NCBI RefSeq assembly: GCF_029227915.1
Contig: NC_079884.1
Coordinates: forward strand, 29,266,001-29,330,000
Direction of reading: 5' to 3'
Length of the DNA stretch: 64,000 nucleotides
Source of the DNA: Hydractinia symbiolongicarpus
Lineage: Eukaryota; Cnidaria; Hydrozoa; Anthoathecata; Hydractiniidae
Positions within the stretch are counted from its first letter, which is position 1; each line of letters opens with the position of its first letter. Shown in pieces: positions 35,321 to 49,838 of this stretch. Both the position numbers and the translations under genes were made by a program. A model generated the notes under the pieces. It saw only the letters and a list, made by a program, of their open reading frames with translations, was not told the DNA's origin and ran no database searches.

Positions 35321-38100
35321 AAAAATAACATTCTTCTTAATTTGACATGATGGCTGGAACTTAGCGATTACACTGGGCGCTGTGGTAGCGCTTTATTAAA
35401 AAATTAAGATAAATAAATCATTTTTTACTGTGGGTCCAATCGTAGCCGTTAGCTTGCGCTGAAGAAATAGAGACAGTTTCAAAAACTACATTTCATTTAC
35501 TTTCTAACGGTGTCAATCCGTTTGTGTTACAACAGTTGCGTCACATATTCGTACCAACATGTATTTAGTGATTTTTTCCGATATTAATAAGTTGTATCGC
35601 TTTTACCAGTGAAACGATTGACTGTGGGACTTAATTGAACTGATTCTGGAATGTGTCCTTATAAATGTGATAAATGAGCCAATTGGTCTCCAAGGAATAA
35701 CATTCTTTTTAATTTGACTTGATTGCCGAAACTCAGCGATTACACTTGGCGCTGTGGTAGCGATTCATTTAAAAATTAAGATAAATAAATGATTTTTTAC
35801 TGTGGGACCAATCTTAATCGTTAGCTCGGGATAAAGAAATAGAGACAGTTTCAAAAACTACATTTCATTTACTTTCTAACGGTGTCAATCCGTTTGAGTT
35901 ACAACGGTTGCGTCACATATTCGCACCAACATATATTTAGTGATTTCTTTCCGATATTACTACGTTGTATCGCTTTTACCAGTGAAACGATTGACTGTGG
36001 GACTTAATTGAACTGATTCTGGAATGTGTCCTTATAAATGTGATAAATGAGCCAATTGGTCTCCAAGGAATAACATTCTTTTTAATTTGACTTGATTGCC
36101 GAAACTCAGCGATTACACTTGGCGCTGTGGTAGCGATTCATTTAAAAATTAAGATAAATAAATAATTTTTTACTGTGGGACCAATCCTAGCCGTTAGCTC
36201 GCGCTGAAGAAATAGAGACAGTTTCAAAAACTACATTTCATTTACTTTCTAACGGTGTCAGTCCATTTGAGTTACAACAGTTGCGTCACACATTCGTACC
36301 AACATGTATTTGGTGATTTTCTTCCAAAATTACTAAGTTGTATAGGTTTTAACGGTGAAACGATTGACTGTGGGAATAAATAGAACTGATTCTGGACTTT
36401 GACCTTATAAATGTGATAAATGAGCTAGTTTGACTACAAGAAATAACATTCTTCTTAATTTGACATGATTGCTGGAACTCAGCGATTACACTGGGCGCTG
36501 TGGTAGCGCTTTATTAAAAAATTAAGATAAATAAGTCATTTTTTACTGTGGGGCCAATCCTGGCCGTTAGCACACGCTGAATAAATAGAAACAGTTTCAA
36601 AGGCTACATTTCATTGACTTTCTAGCGGTATAAATCTGTTTGAGTTACAACGGTTGTGTCACATATTCATACCAACATGTATTTAGCGATAGTATTCGGA
36701 TATTGCTAGGTTGCATCGCTTTTAACAGTGAAACACTTGACTGTGAGACTTAATTAAACTGATTTTGGACTTTGACCTTATAAATGCGATAAATGAGCGA
36801 GTTTGACTACAAGAAATAACATTCTTCTTAATTTGACATGATGGCTGGAACTCAGCGATTACACTGGGCGCTGTGGTAGCGCTTTATTAAAAAATTAAGA
36901 TAAATAAATCATTTTTTACTGTGGGTCCAATCCTAGCCGTTAGCTCGCGCTGAAGAAATCGAGACAGTTTCAAAAACTACATTTCATTTACTTTCTAACG
37001 GTGTCAATCCGTTTGAGTTACAACGGTTGCGTCACATATTTGTACCAACATGTATTTAGTGATATTTTTCCGATATTACTAAGTTGTATCGCTTTTACCA
37101 GTGAAACGATTGACTGTGGGACTTAATTGAACTGATTCTGGAATGTGACCTTATAAATGTGATAAATGAGCCAATTGGTCTCCAAGGAATAACATTCTTC
37201 TTAATTTGACTTGATTGCCGAAACTCAGCGGTTACACTTGGCGCCGTGGTAGCGATTTATTTGAAAATTAAGATAAAAAAATCAGTTTTTACTGTGGGAC
37301 CAATCCTAGCCGTTAGCGCGCTGAAGAAATAGAGACAGTTTCAAATACTATATTTCACTGACATTCTAACGGTGTCAGTCCGTTTGAGTTACAACGGTTG
37401 CGTCACACATTCGTACCAACATGTATTTGGTGATTTTCTTCCAATATTACTAAGTTGTATAGGTTTTAACAGTGAAACGATTTGACTGTGGGAATAAATA
37501 GAACTGATTCTGGACTTTGACCTTATAAATGTGATAAATGAGCTAGTTTGACTACAAGAAATAACATTCTTCTTAATTTGACATGATGGCTGGAACTTAG
37601 CGATTACACTGGGCGCTGTGGTAGCGCTTTATTAAAAAATTAAGATAAATAAATCATTTTTTACTGTGAGTCCAATCGTAGCCGTTAGCTCGCGCTGAAG
37701 AAATAGAGACAGTTTCAAAAACTACATTTCATTTACTTTCTAACGGTGTCAATCCGTTTGTGTTACAACAGTTGCGTCACATATTCGTACCAACATGTAT
37801 TTAGTGATTTTTTCCGATATTAATAAGTTGTATCGCTTTTACCAGTGAAACGATTGACTGTGGGACTTAATTGAACTGATTCTGGAAGGTGACCTTATAA
37901 ATGTGATAAATGCGCCAATTGGTTTCCAAGGAATAACATTCTTTTTAATTTGACTTGATTGCCGAAACTCAGCGATTACACTTGGCGCTGTGGTAGCGAT
38001 TCATTTAAAAATTAAGATAAATAAATGATTTTTTACTGTGGGACCAATCTTAGCCGTTAGCTCGCGATGAAGAAATAGAGACAGTTTCAAAAACTACATT
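35321..38100. repeat. B/C monomers with a one-monomer duplication
   Basis: The ATGTGTCCTTATAAATG variant is found at 35651 and 36023, 372 bp apart, marking a single-monomer tandem duplication. The GTTTGTGTTACAACAGTTG variant near 35520 and 37755 links 35.3-35.9 kb to 37.6-38.0 kb, with a block resembling 33.6-34.9 kb between them. Confidence 0.65.
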
Positions 38101-39330
38101 TCATTTACTTTCTAACGGTGTCAATCCGTTTGAGTTACAACGGTTGCGTCACATATACGCACCAACATATATTTAGTGATTTCTTTCCGATATTACTACG
38201 TTGTATCGCTTTTAACTGTAAAACGATTGACTGTGGGACTTAATTGAACTGATTCTGGAATGTGACCTTATAAATGTGATAAATGAGCCAATTGGTCTCC
38301 AAGGAATAACATTCTTCTTAATTTGACTTGATTGCCGAAACTCAGGGATTACACTTGGCGCTGTGGTAGCGATTCATTTAAAAATTAATATAAATAAATG
38401 ATTTTTTGCTGTGGGACCAATCCTAGCCGTTAGCGCGCTGAAGAAATAGAGACAGTTTCAAAAACTACATTTCATTTACTTTCTAACGGTGTCAATCCGT
38501 TTGAGTTACAACGGTTGCGTCACACATTCGTACCAACATGTATTTGGTGATTTTCTTCCAATATTACTACGTTGTATCGCTTTTAACTGTAAAACGATTG
38601 ACTGTGGGACTTAATTGAACTGATTCTGGAATGTGACCTTATAAATGTGATAAATGAGCCAATTGGTCTCCAAGGAATAACATTCTTCTTAATTTAACTT
38701 GATTGCCGAAACTCAGCGATTACACTTGGCGCTGTGGTAGCGATTCATTTAAAAATTAAGATAAATAAATGATTTTTTACTGTGGGACCAATCTTAGCCG
38801 TTAGCTCGCGATGAAGAAATAGAGACAGTTTCAAAAACTACATTTCATTTACTTTCTAACGGTGTCAATCCGTTTGAGTTACAACGGTTGCGTCACATAT
38901 ACGCACCAACATATATTTAGTGATTTCTTTCCGATATTACCACGTTGTATCGCTTTTAACTGTAAAACGATTGACTGTGGGACTTAATTGAACTGATTCT
39001 GGAATGTGACCTTATAAATGTGATAAATGAGCCAATTGGTCTCCAAGGAATAACATTCTTCTTAATTTGACTTGATTGCCGAAACTCAGGGATTACACTT
39101 GGCGCTGTGGTAGCGATTCATTTAAAAATTAATATAAATAAATGATTTTTTGCTGTGGGACCAATCCTAGCCGTTAGCTCGCGCTGAAGAAATAGAGACA
39201 GTTTCAAAAACTACATTTCATTTACTTTCTAACGGTGTCAATCCGTTTGAGTTACAACGGTTGCGTCACACATTCGTACCAACATGTATTTGGTGATTTT
39301 CTTCCAATATTACTAAGTTGTATAGGTTTT
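38101..39330. repeat. 744-bp dimer duplication
   Basis: TATACGCACCAACATATATT occurs at 38154 and 38898, 744 bp apart, with the following C monomer variants CTCAGGGATTACAC and AATTAATATAAATAAATG repeated at the same spacing. Both copies share TTTTAACTGTAAAACG, a change restricted to about 38-41.3 kb. Confidence 0.75.
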
Positions 39331-42300
39331 AACAGTGAAACGATTTGACTCCGGGAATAAATAGAACTGATTCTGGACTTTGACCTTATAAATGTGATAA
39401 ATGAGCTAGTTTGACTACAAGAAATAACATTCTTCTTAATTTGACATGATTGCTGGAACTCAGCGATTACACTAAGCGCTGTGGTAGCGCTTTATTAAAA
39501 AATTAAGATAAATAAGTCATTTTTTACTGTGGGGCCAATCCTGGCCGTTAGCGCGCGCTGAGTAAATAGAAACAGTTTCAAAGACTACATTTCATTGACT
39601 TTCTAGCGGTATAAATCTGTTTGAGTTACAACGGTTGTGTCACATATTCATACCAACATGTATTTAGCGATAGTATTCGGATATTACTAGGTTGCATCGC
39701 TTTTAACAGTGAAACGCTTGACTGTGAGACTTAATTAAACTGATTTTGGACTTTGACCTTATAAATGTGATAAATGAGCTAGTTTGACTACAAGAAATAA
39801 CATTCTTCTTAATTTGACATGATGGCTGGAACTTAGCGATTACACTGGGCGCTGTGGTAGCGCTTTATTAAAAAATTAAGATAAATAAATCATTTTTTAC
39901 TGTGGGTCCAATCCTAGCCGTTAGCTCGCGCTGAAGAAATAGAGACAGTTTCAAAAACTACATTTCATTTACTTTCTAACGGTGTCAATCCGTTTGAGTT
40001 ACAACAGTTGCGTCACATATTCGTACCAACATGTATTTAGTGATTTTTTTCCGTTATTACTAAGTTGTATCGCTTTTACCAGTGAAACGATTGACTGTGG
40101 GACTTAATTGAACTGATTCTGGAATGTGACCTTATAAATGTGATAAATGAGCCAATTGGTCTCCAAGGAATAACATTCTTTTTAATTTGACTTGATTGCC
40201 GAAACTCAGCGATTACACTTGGCGCTGTGGTAGCGATTCATTTAAAAATTAAGATAAATAAATGATTTTTTACTGTGGGACCAATTTTAGCCGTTAGCTC
40301 GCGCTGAAGAAATAGAGACAGTTTCAAAAACTACATTTCATTTACTTTCTAACGGTGTCAATCCGTTTGAGTTACAACGGTTGCGTCACATATTCGTACC
40401 AACATATATTTAGTGATTTCTTTCCGATATTACTAAGTTGTATCGCTTTTAACTGTAAAACGATTGACTGTGGGACTTAATTGAACTGATTCTGGAATGT
40501 GACCTTATAAATGTGATAAATGAGCCAATTGGTCTCCAAGGAATAACATTCTTCTTAATTTGACTTGATTGCCGAAACTCAGCGATTACACTTGGCGCTG
40601 TGGTAGCGATTTATTTAAAAATTAAGATAAAATAATCAGTTTTTACTGTGGGACCAATCCTAGCCGTTAGCGCGCTGAAGAAATAGAGACAGTTTCAAAA
40701 ACTACATTTCATTTACTTTCTAACGGTGTCAATCCGTTTGAGTTACAGCAGTTGCGTCACACATTCGTACCAACATGTATTTGGTGATTTTCTTCCAATA
40801 TTACTAAGTTGTATAGGTTTTAACAGTGAAACGATTTGACACCGGGAATAAATAGAACTGATTCTGGACTTTGACCTTATAAATGTGATAAATGAGCTAG
40901 TTTGACTACAAGAAATAACATTCTTCTTAATTTGACATGATTGCTGGAACTCAGCGATTACACTGAGCGCTGTGGTAGCGATTCATTTAAAAATTAAGAT
41001 AAATAAATGATTTTTTACTGTGGGACCAATTTTAGCCGTTAGCTCGCGCTGAAGAAATAGAGACAGTTTCAAAAACTACATTTCATTTACTTTCTAAAGG
41101 TGTCAATCCGTTTGAGTTACAACGGTTGCGTCACATATTCGTACCAACATATATTTAGTGATTTCTTTCCGATATTACTAAGTTGTATCGCTTTTAACTG
41201 TAAAACGATTGACTGTGGGACTTAATTGAACTGATTCTGGAATGTGACCTTATAAATGTGATAAATGAGCCAATTGGTCTCCAAGGAATAACATTCTTCT
41301 TAATTTGACTTGATTGCTGAAACTCAGGGATTACACTTGGCGCTGTGGTAGCGATTCATTTAAAAATTAAGATAAATAAATGATTTTTTACTGTGGGATC
41401 AATCCTAGCCGTTAGCTCGCGCTGAAGAAATAGAGACAGTTTCAAAAACTACATTTCATTTACTTTCTAACGGTGTCAATCCGTTTGAGTTACAACAGTT
41501 GCGTCACATATTCGTACCAACATATATTTAGTGATTTTTTTCCGATATTAATAAGTTGTATAGCTTTTAACAGTGAAACGATTGACTGTGGGAATAAATA
41601 GAATTGATTCTGGAATGTGACCTTATAAATGTGATAAATGAGCCAATTGGTCTCCAAGGAATAACATTCTTCTTAATTTGACTTGATTGCCGAAACTCAG
41701 GGATTATACTTGGCGCTGTGGTAACGATTCATTTAAAAATTAAGATAAAAAAATCAGTTTTTACTGTGGGACCAATCCTAGCCATTAGCGCGCTGAAGAA
41801 ATAGAGACAGTTTCAAATACTACATTTCACTGACTTTCTAACGGTGTCAGTCCGTTTGAGTTACAACGGTTGCGTCACACATTCGTACCAGCATGTATTT
41901 GGTGATTTTCTTTCAATATTACTAAGTTGTATATCTTTTAACAGTGAAACGATTGACTGTGGGAATAAATAGAAGTGATTCTGGACTTTGACCTGATAAA
42001 TGTGATAAATGAGCTAGTTTGACTACAAGAAATAACATTTTTCTTAATTTGAAATGATTGCTGGAACTCAGCGATTACATTTGGCGCTGTGGTAGCGATT
42101 CATTTACAAATTAAGATAAAAAAATCAGTTTTCACTGTGGAACCAATCCTAGCCGTTTGCGCGCGCTGAAGAAATAGAGATAGTTTCAAATACTACATTT
42201 CACTGACTTTCTAACGGTGTCAGTCCGTTTGAGTTACAACGGTTGCGTCACATATTCGTACCAACATGTATTTAGCGATAGTATTCGGATATTGCTAGGT

Positions 42301-45300
42301 TGCATCGCTTTTAACAGTGAAACGCTTGACTGTGGGGCTTAATTGAACTGATTCTGGAATGTGACCTTATAAATGTGATAAATGAGCCAATCGGTCTCCA
42401 AGGAATAACATTCTTCTTAATTTGACTTGATTGCCGAAACTCAGCGATTACACTTGGCGCTATGGTAGCGATTCATTTAAAAATTAGGATAAAAAATCAG
42501 TTTTTAATGTGGGACCAATCCTAGCCGTTAGCGCGCTGAAGAAATAGAGACAGTTTCAAAAACTACATTTCATTTACTCTCTAACGGTGTCAATCCGTTT
42601 GAGTTACAACAGTTGCGTCACATATTCGTACCACCATGTATTTAGTGATTTTCTTCCGATATTACTAAGTTGTATTGCTTTTAACAGTGAAACGATTGAC
42701 TGTGGAAATTAACAGAACTGATTCTGGACTGCGACCTTATAAATGTGATAAATGAGACAATTGGTCTCCAAGGAATAACATTCTTCTTAATTTGACATGA
42801 TTGCTGGAATTCATCGATTACATTAGGCTCTGTGGTAGCGCTTTATTTAAAATTTGGATAAATAAGTCTTTTCTCACTGTGGAACCAATCCTGGCCGTTA
42901 GCACGCGCTAAATAAATAGGAACTGTTCGAAAGACTACATTTCATTGACTTTCTAGCGGTATAAATCCGTTTGAGTTACAACAGTTGCGTCACATATTCG
43001 TACCAAGATGTAATTAGCCATAGTATTCTTATATTACTAGGTTGCATCGCTTTTAACAGTGAAACGCTTGACTGTGGGACTTAATTGAACTGATTTTAGA
43101 CTTTGACTTTATAAATGTGATAAATGAGCCAGTTTGACTACAAGAAATAACATTCTTCTTAATTTGACATGATTGCTGGAACTCAGGGATTACACTGGGC
43201 GCTGTGGTAGCGCTTTATTAAAAAATAAAGATAAATAAATTATTTTTTACTGTGGGAGCAATCCTAGCCGTTAGCTCGCGCTGAAGAAATAGAGACAGTT
43301 TCAAAAACTACATTTCATTTACTTTCTAACGGTGTCAATCCGTTTGAGTTACAACGGTTGCGTCACATATTCGTACTAACATGTATTTATTGACTTTTTT
43401 CCGATATTACTAAGTTGTATCGCTTTTAACAGTGAAACGATTGACTGTGGGACTTAATTGAACTGATTCTGGACTGTGACCTTATAAATGTGATAAATGA
43501 GCCAATTGGTGTCCAAAGAATAACATTCTTCTTAATTTGACATGATTGCTGGAATTCAGCGATTACTTTAGGCTCTGTGGTAGCGCTTTATTTAAAAATT
43601 TAGATGATTAAGTATTTTCTTACTGTGGGACCAATCCTGGCCGTTAGCACGCACTGAATAAATAGGAACAGTTCCAAAGACTACATTTCATTGACTTTCT
43701 AGCGGTATAAGTCCATTTGTGTTACAACGGTTCTGTCACATATTCGTACCAACATGTACTTAGCGATAGTATTCGAATATTACTAGGTTGCATCTCTTTT
43801 AACAGTGAAACGCGTGACTGTGGGACTTAATTGAACTGATTTAGGATTTTGACCTTGTAAATGCGATAAAAGAGCCAGTTTGACTACAAGAAATAACATT
43901 CTTCTTAATTTGACATGGTTGCTGGAACTCAGCGATTACACTGGTCACTGTGGTAGCGCTTTATTACAAAATTAAGATAAACAAGTCATTTTTTACTGCG
44001 GGACCAATCCTAGTCGTTGGTTCGCGCTGAAGAAATAGAGACAGTTTCAAAAACTACATTTCATTTACTTTCTAACGGTCAATCCGTTTGCGTTACAACA
44101 GTTGCGTCACATATTCGTACCACCATGTATTTAGTGATTTTCTTCCGATATTAGTAAGTTGTATTGCTTTTAACAGTGAAACGATTGACTGTGGAAATTA
44201 ACAGAACTGATTCTGGACTGCGACCTTATAAATGTGATAAATGAGACAATTGGTCTCCAAGGAATAACATTCTTCTTAATTTGACATGATTGCTGGAATT
44301 CATCGATTACATTAGGCTCTGTGGTAGCGCTTTATTTAAAATTTAGATAAATAAGTCTTTTCTCACTGTGGAACCAATCCTGGCCGTTAGCACGCGCTAA
44401 ATAAATAGGAACAGTTCGAAAGACTACTTTTCATTGACTTTCTAGCGGTATAAATCCGTTTGAGTTACAACAGTTGCGTCACATATTCGTACCAACATGT
44501 AATTAGCCATAGTATTCTTATATTACTAAGTTGTATCGCTTTTAACAGTGAAACGATTGACTGTGGGACTTAATTGAACTGATTCTGGAATGTGACCTTA
44601 TAAATGTGATAAATGAGCCAATTGGTCTCCAAGGAATAACATTCTTCTTAATTTGACATGATTGCCGAAACTCAGCGATTACACTTGGCGCTGTGGTAGC
44701 GATTCATTTAAAAATTAAGATAAAAAAATCAGTTTTTACTGTGGGACCAATCCTAGCCGTTAGCGCGCTGAAGAAATAGAGACAGTTTCAAATACTACAT
44801 TTCACTGACTTTCTACCGGTGTCAGTCCGTTTGAGTTACAACGGTTGCGTCACACATTCGTACCAACATGTATTTCGTGATTTTCTTCCAATATTACTAA
44901 GTTGTATAGCTTTTAACAGTGAAATGATTGACTGTGGGAATAAATAGAACTGATTCTGGACTTTGAGCTTATAAATGTGATAAATGAGCTAGTTTGACTA
45001 CAAGAAATAACATTCTTCTTAATTTGACATGATTGCTGGAACTCAGCGATTACACTGGGCGCTGTGGTAGCGCTTTATTAAAAAATAAAGATAAATAAAT
45101 GATTTTTTACTGTGGGAGCAATCCTAGCTGTTAGCTCGCGCTGAAGAAATAGAGACAGTTTCAAAAACTACATTTCATTTACTTTCTAACGGTGTCAATC
45201 CGTTTGAGTTACAACTGTTGCGTCACATATTCGTACTAACATGTATTTAGTGACTTTTTTCCGATATTACTAAGTTGTATCGCTTTTAACAGTGAAACGA

Positions 45301-46175
45301 TTGACTGTGGGACTTAATTGAACTGATACTGGAATGTGACCTTATAAATGTGATAAATGAGCCAATTGGTCTCCAAGGAATAACATTCTTCTTAATTTGA
45401 CTTGATTGCTGAAACTCAGCGATTACACTTGGCGCTGTGGTAGCGATTCATTTAAAAATTAAGATAAAAAAATCAGTTTTTACTGTGGAACCAATCCTAG
45501 CCGTTAGCGCGCTGAAGAAATAGAGACAGTTTCAAATACTACATTTCACTGACTTTCTACCGGTGTCAGTCCGTTTGAGTTACAACGGTTGCGTCACACA
45601 TTCGTACCAACATGTATTTGGTGATTTTCTTCCAATATTACTAAGTTGTATAGCTTTTAACAGTGAAATGATTGACTGTGGGAATAAATAGAACTGATTC
45701 TGGACTTTGAGCTTATAAATGTGATAAATGAGCTAGTTTGACTACAAGAAATAACATTCTTCTTAATTTGACATGATTGCTGGAACTCAGCGATTACACT
45801 GGGCGCTGTGGTAGCGCTTTATTAAAAAATTAAGATAAATAAATCATTTTTTACTGTGGGACCAATCCTAGCCGTTAGCTCGCGCTGAAGAAATAGAGAC
45901 AGTTTCAAAAACTACATTTCATTTACTTTCTAACGGTGTCAATCCGTTTGAGTTACAACTGTTGCATCACATATTCGTACCAACATGTATTTAGTGATTT
46001 TTTTCCGATATTACTAAGTTGTATCGCTTTTACCAGTGAAACGATTGACTGTGGGACTTAATTGAACTGATTCTGGAATGTGACCTTATAAATGTGATAC
46101 ATCAGCCAGTTTGACTACAAGGAATAACATTCTTCTTAATTTGACTTGATTGCTGGAACTCAGCGATTACACTTG
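39331..46175. repeat. Less homogenised B/C/A monomers
   Basis: The monomers are of normal length but more varied, and I found no long near-identical copies apart from local pairs. The local pairs include the GACTCCGGGAATA/GACACCGGGAATA variants near 39347 and 40839, and related A monomers with CTTTTCTCACTGTGGAACC near 42870 and 44360. This stretch looks older or less recently amplified than its neighbours. Confidence 0.6.
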
Positions 46176-46999
46176 GCGCTGTGGTAGCGATTCATTTAAA
46201 AATTAAGATAAAAAAATCAGTTTTTACTGTGGGAACAATCCTAGCCGTTAGCGCGCTGAAGAAATAGAGACAGTTTCAAGTACTACATTTCATTGACTTT
46301 CTAGCGGTATAAATCTGTTTGAGTTACAATGGTTGTGTCACATATTCATACCAACATGTATTTAGCGATAGTATTCGGATATTACTAGGTTGCATCGATT
46401 TTAACAGTGAAACGCTTGACTGTGAGACTTAATTAAACTGATTTTGGACTTTGACCTTATAAATGTGATAAATGAGCTAGTTTGACTACAAGAAATAACA
46501 TTCTTCTTAATTTGACATGATTGCTGGAACTCAGCGATTACACTGGGCGCTGTGGTAGCGCTTTATTAAAAAATTAAGATAAATAAGTCATTTTTTACTG
46601 TGGGACCAATGCTGGCCTTAGCACGCGCTGAATAAATAGGAACAGTTTCAAAGACTACATTTCATTGCCTTTCTAGCGGTATAAATCTGTTTGAGTTACA
46701 ACGGTTGTGTCACATATTCATACCAACATGTATTTAGCGATAGTATTCGGATATTACCAGGTTGCATCGCTTTTAACAGTGAAACGCTTTACTGTGAGAC
46801 TTAATTAAACTGATTTTGGACTTTGACCTTATAAATGTAATAAATGAGCTAATTTGACTACAAGAAATAACATTCTTCTTAATTTGACATGATTGGTGGA
46901 ACTCAGCGATTACACTGGGCGCTGTGGTAGCGCTTTATTAAAAAATTAAGATAAATAAGTCATTTTTTACTGTGGGACCAATCCTGGCCGTTAGCTCAC

Positions 47000-48530
47000 A
47001 CTGAAGAAATAGAGACAGTTTCAAAAACTACATTTCATTTACTTTCTAACGGTGTCAATCCGTTTGAGTTACAACAGTTGCGTCACATATTCGTACAACC
47101 ATGTATTTAGTGATTTTCTTCCGATATTACTAAGTTGTATTGCTTTTAACAGTGAAACGATTGACTGTGGAAATTAACAGAACTGATTCTGGACTGCGAC
47201 CTTATAAATGTGATAAATGAGCCAATTGGTCTCCAAGGAATAACATTCTTCTTAATTTGGCATGATTGCTGGAATTCATCGATTACATTAGGCTCTGTGG
47301 TAGCGCTTTATTTAAAAATTTAGATAAATAAGTCTTTTCTCACTGTGGAACCAATCCTGGCCGTTAGCACGCGCTAAATAAATAGGAACAGTTCGAAAGA
47401 CTACATTTCATTGACTTTCTAGCGGTATAAATCCGTTTCAGTTACAACGGTTGCGTCACATATTCGTACCAACATGTATTTAGCCATAGTATTCCGATAT
47501 TACTAGGTTGCATCGCTTTTAACAGTGAAACGCTTGACTGTGGGACTTAATTGACCTGATTTTGGACTTTGACTTTATAAATGTGATAAATCAGCCAGTT
47601 TGACTACAAGGAATAACATTCCTCTTAATTTGACATGATGGCTGGAACTCAGCGATTACACTGGGCGCTGTGGTAGCGCTTTATTAAAAAAATAAGATAA
47701 ATAAATCATTTTTTACTGTGGGACCAATCCTAGCCGTTAGCGCGCTGAAGAAATAGAGACAGTTTCAAAAACTACATTTCATTTACTTTCTAACGGTGTC
47801 AATCCGTTTGAGTTACAACAGTTGCGTCACATATTCGTACAACCATGTATTTAGTGATTTTCTTCCGATATTACTAAGTTGTATTGCTTTTAACAGTGAA
47901 ACGATTGACTGTGGAAATTAACAGAACTGATTCTGGACTGCGACCTTATAAATGTGATAAATGAGCCAATTGGTCTCCAAGGAATAACATTCTTCTTAAT
48001 TTGGCATGATTGCTGGAATTCATCGATTACATTAGGCTCTGTGGTAGCGCTTTATTTAAAAATTTAGATAAATAAGTCTTTTCTCACTGTGGAACCAATC
48101 CTGGCCGTTAGCACGCGCTAAATAAATAGGAACAGTTCGAAAGACTACATTTCATTGACTTTCTAGCGGTATAAATCCGTTTCAGTTACAACGGTTGCGT
48201 CACATATTCGTACCAACATGTATTTAGCCATAGTATTCCGATATTACTAGGTTGCATCGCTTTTAACAGTGAAACGCTTGACTGTGGGACTTAATTGACC
48301 TGATTTTGGACTTTGACTTTATAAATGTGATAAATCAGCCAGTTTGACTACAAGGAATAACATTCCTCTTAATTTGACATGATGGCTGGAACTCAGCGAT
48401 TACACTGGGCGCTGTGGTAGCGCTTTATTAAAAAAATAAGATAAATAAATCATTTTTTACTGTGGGACCAATCCTAGCCGTTAGCGCGCTGAAGAAATAG
48501 AGACAGTTTCAAAAACTACATTTCATTTAC
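47000..48530. repeat. Tandem 744-bp dimer pair inside copy 1
   Basis: GAATAACATTCCTCTTAATT occurs at 47611 and 48355, and the surrounding A-B pair (TTTGGCATGATTGCTGG, GTTTCAGTTACAACGG, GACTTTATAAATG) is repeated essentially unchanged. Copy 2 has a single dimer here, so this is either a gain in copy 1 or a loss in copy 2. Confidence 0.88.
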
Positions 48531-48728
48531 TTTCTAACGGTGTCCATCCGTTTGAGTTACAACGGTTGCGTCAGATATTCAAACCAACATGTATTTAGCG
48601 ATAGTATTCGGATAATACTAGGTTGCATCGCTTTTATCAGTGAAACATTTGACTGAGGGACTTAATTGAACTGACTTTGGACTTTGACCTTATAAATGTG
48701 ATAAATGAGCCAGTTTGACTACAAGAAA

Positions 48729-49205
48729 TAACATTCTTATTAATCTGACATTATTGCTGGAACTCAGCGACTACACTGGGCGCTGTGGTAGCGTTTTATT
48801 TAAAAATTAAGATAAATAAGTCTTTTTTTACTGTGGGACCAATCCTAGTCGTTAGTTCGCGCTGAAGAAATAGAGACAGTTTCAAATACTACATTTTCAC
48901 TGATTAAAAATTTAGATAAATAAGTCTTTTTTTACTGTGGGACCAATCCTGTCCGTTAGCACGCGCTGAATAAATAGGAACAGTTTCAAAGACTACATTT
49001 CATTGACTTTCTGGCGGTATGAATCCGTTTGAGTTACAACGGTTGTGTCACATATTCGTACCAACATGTATTTAGCGACAGTATTCGGATAATACTAGGT
49101 TGCATCGCTTTTAACAGTGAAACATTTGACTGTGGGACTTAATTGAACTGACTTTGGACTTTGACCTTATAAATGTGATAAATGAGCCAGTTTGACTACA
49201 AGAAA
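48729..49205. repeat. Abnormal 477-bp fused monomer (copy 1)
   Basis: The landmark spacing is 477 bp. A B/C-like left part runs to ACATTTTCACTGATT and then joins AAAAATTTAGATAAATAAG of an A monomer, so the stretch from the A/T-rich tract to GACAGTTTC appears twice. The two versions differ in subtype (GTTAGTTCGCGCTGAAG, then GTTAGCACGCGCTGAAT). This points to a deletion of about 269 bp spanning two different monomers rather than a local 104-bp duplication. Confidence 0.85.
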
Positions 49206-49578
49206 TAACATTCTTATTAATCTGACATGATTGCTGGAACTCAGCGACTACACTGGGCGCTGTGGTAGCGTTTTATTTGAAAATTAAGATAAATAAATCT
49301 TTTTTTACTTTGGGACCATTCCTAGCCGTTAGTTCGCGCTGAAGAAATAGAGACAGTTTTAAATACTACATTTCACTGATTTTCTAACGGTGTCAGTCCG
49401 TTTGAGTTACAACGGTTGCGTCACATATTCGTACCAACATGTATTTAACGATAGTTTTCGGATATTACTAGGTTGCATCGCTTATAACAGTGAAACGCTT
49501 GACTGTGGGACTTATTTGAACTGATTTTGGACTTTGACCTTATAAATGTGATAAATGAGCCAGTTTGACTACAAGAAA

Positions 49579-49838
49579 TAACATTTTTCTTAATTTGACA
49601 TGATTGCTGGAACCCAGCGATTGCACTGGGCGCTGTGCTAGCGCTTTATTAAAAAATTAAGATAAATAAGTCATTTTTTACTGTGGGACCAATCCTAGCC
49701 GTTAGCTCGCGCTGAAGAAAGAAAGACAGTTTCAATAACTACATTTCATTTACTTTCTAACGGTGTCAATCTTAATTGAACTAACTTTGGACTATGACCT
49801 GATAAATGTAAAAAATGGGACAATTGGTCTCCAAGAAA
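49579..49838. repeat. Truncated 260-bp monomer (copy 1)
   Basis: A B monomer runs to GGTGTCAATC and then jumps to TTAATTGAACTAACTTTGG, losing about 113 bp that include the conserved ATTCGTACCAACATG block and AACAGTGAAACG. It ends with the private CTGATAAATGTAAAAAATGG. The same form occurs at 52922, 54674, 57647 and 59768, so it has been amplified with its neighbours. Confidence 0.87.

Noticed and set aside
48895-48915. Transposon insertion at the 477-bp monomers
   Set aside because: No target-site duplication, terminal repeats or foreign sequence; all of the extra bases are satellite.
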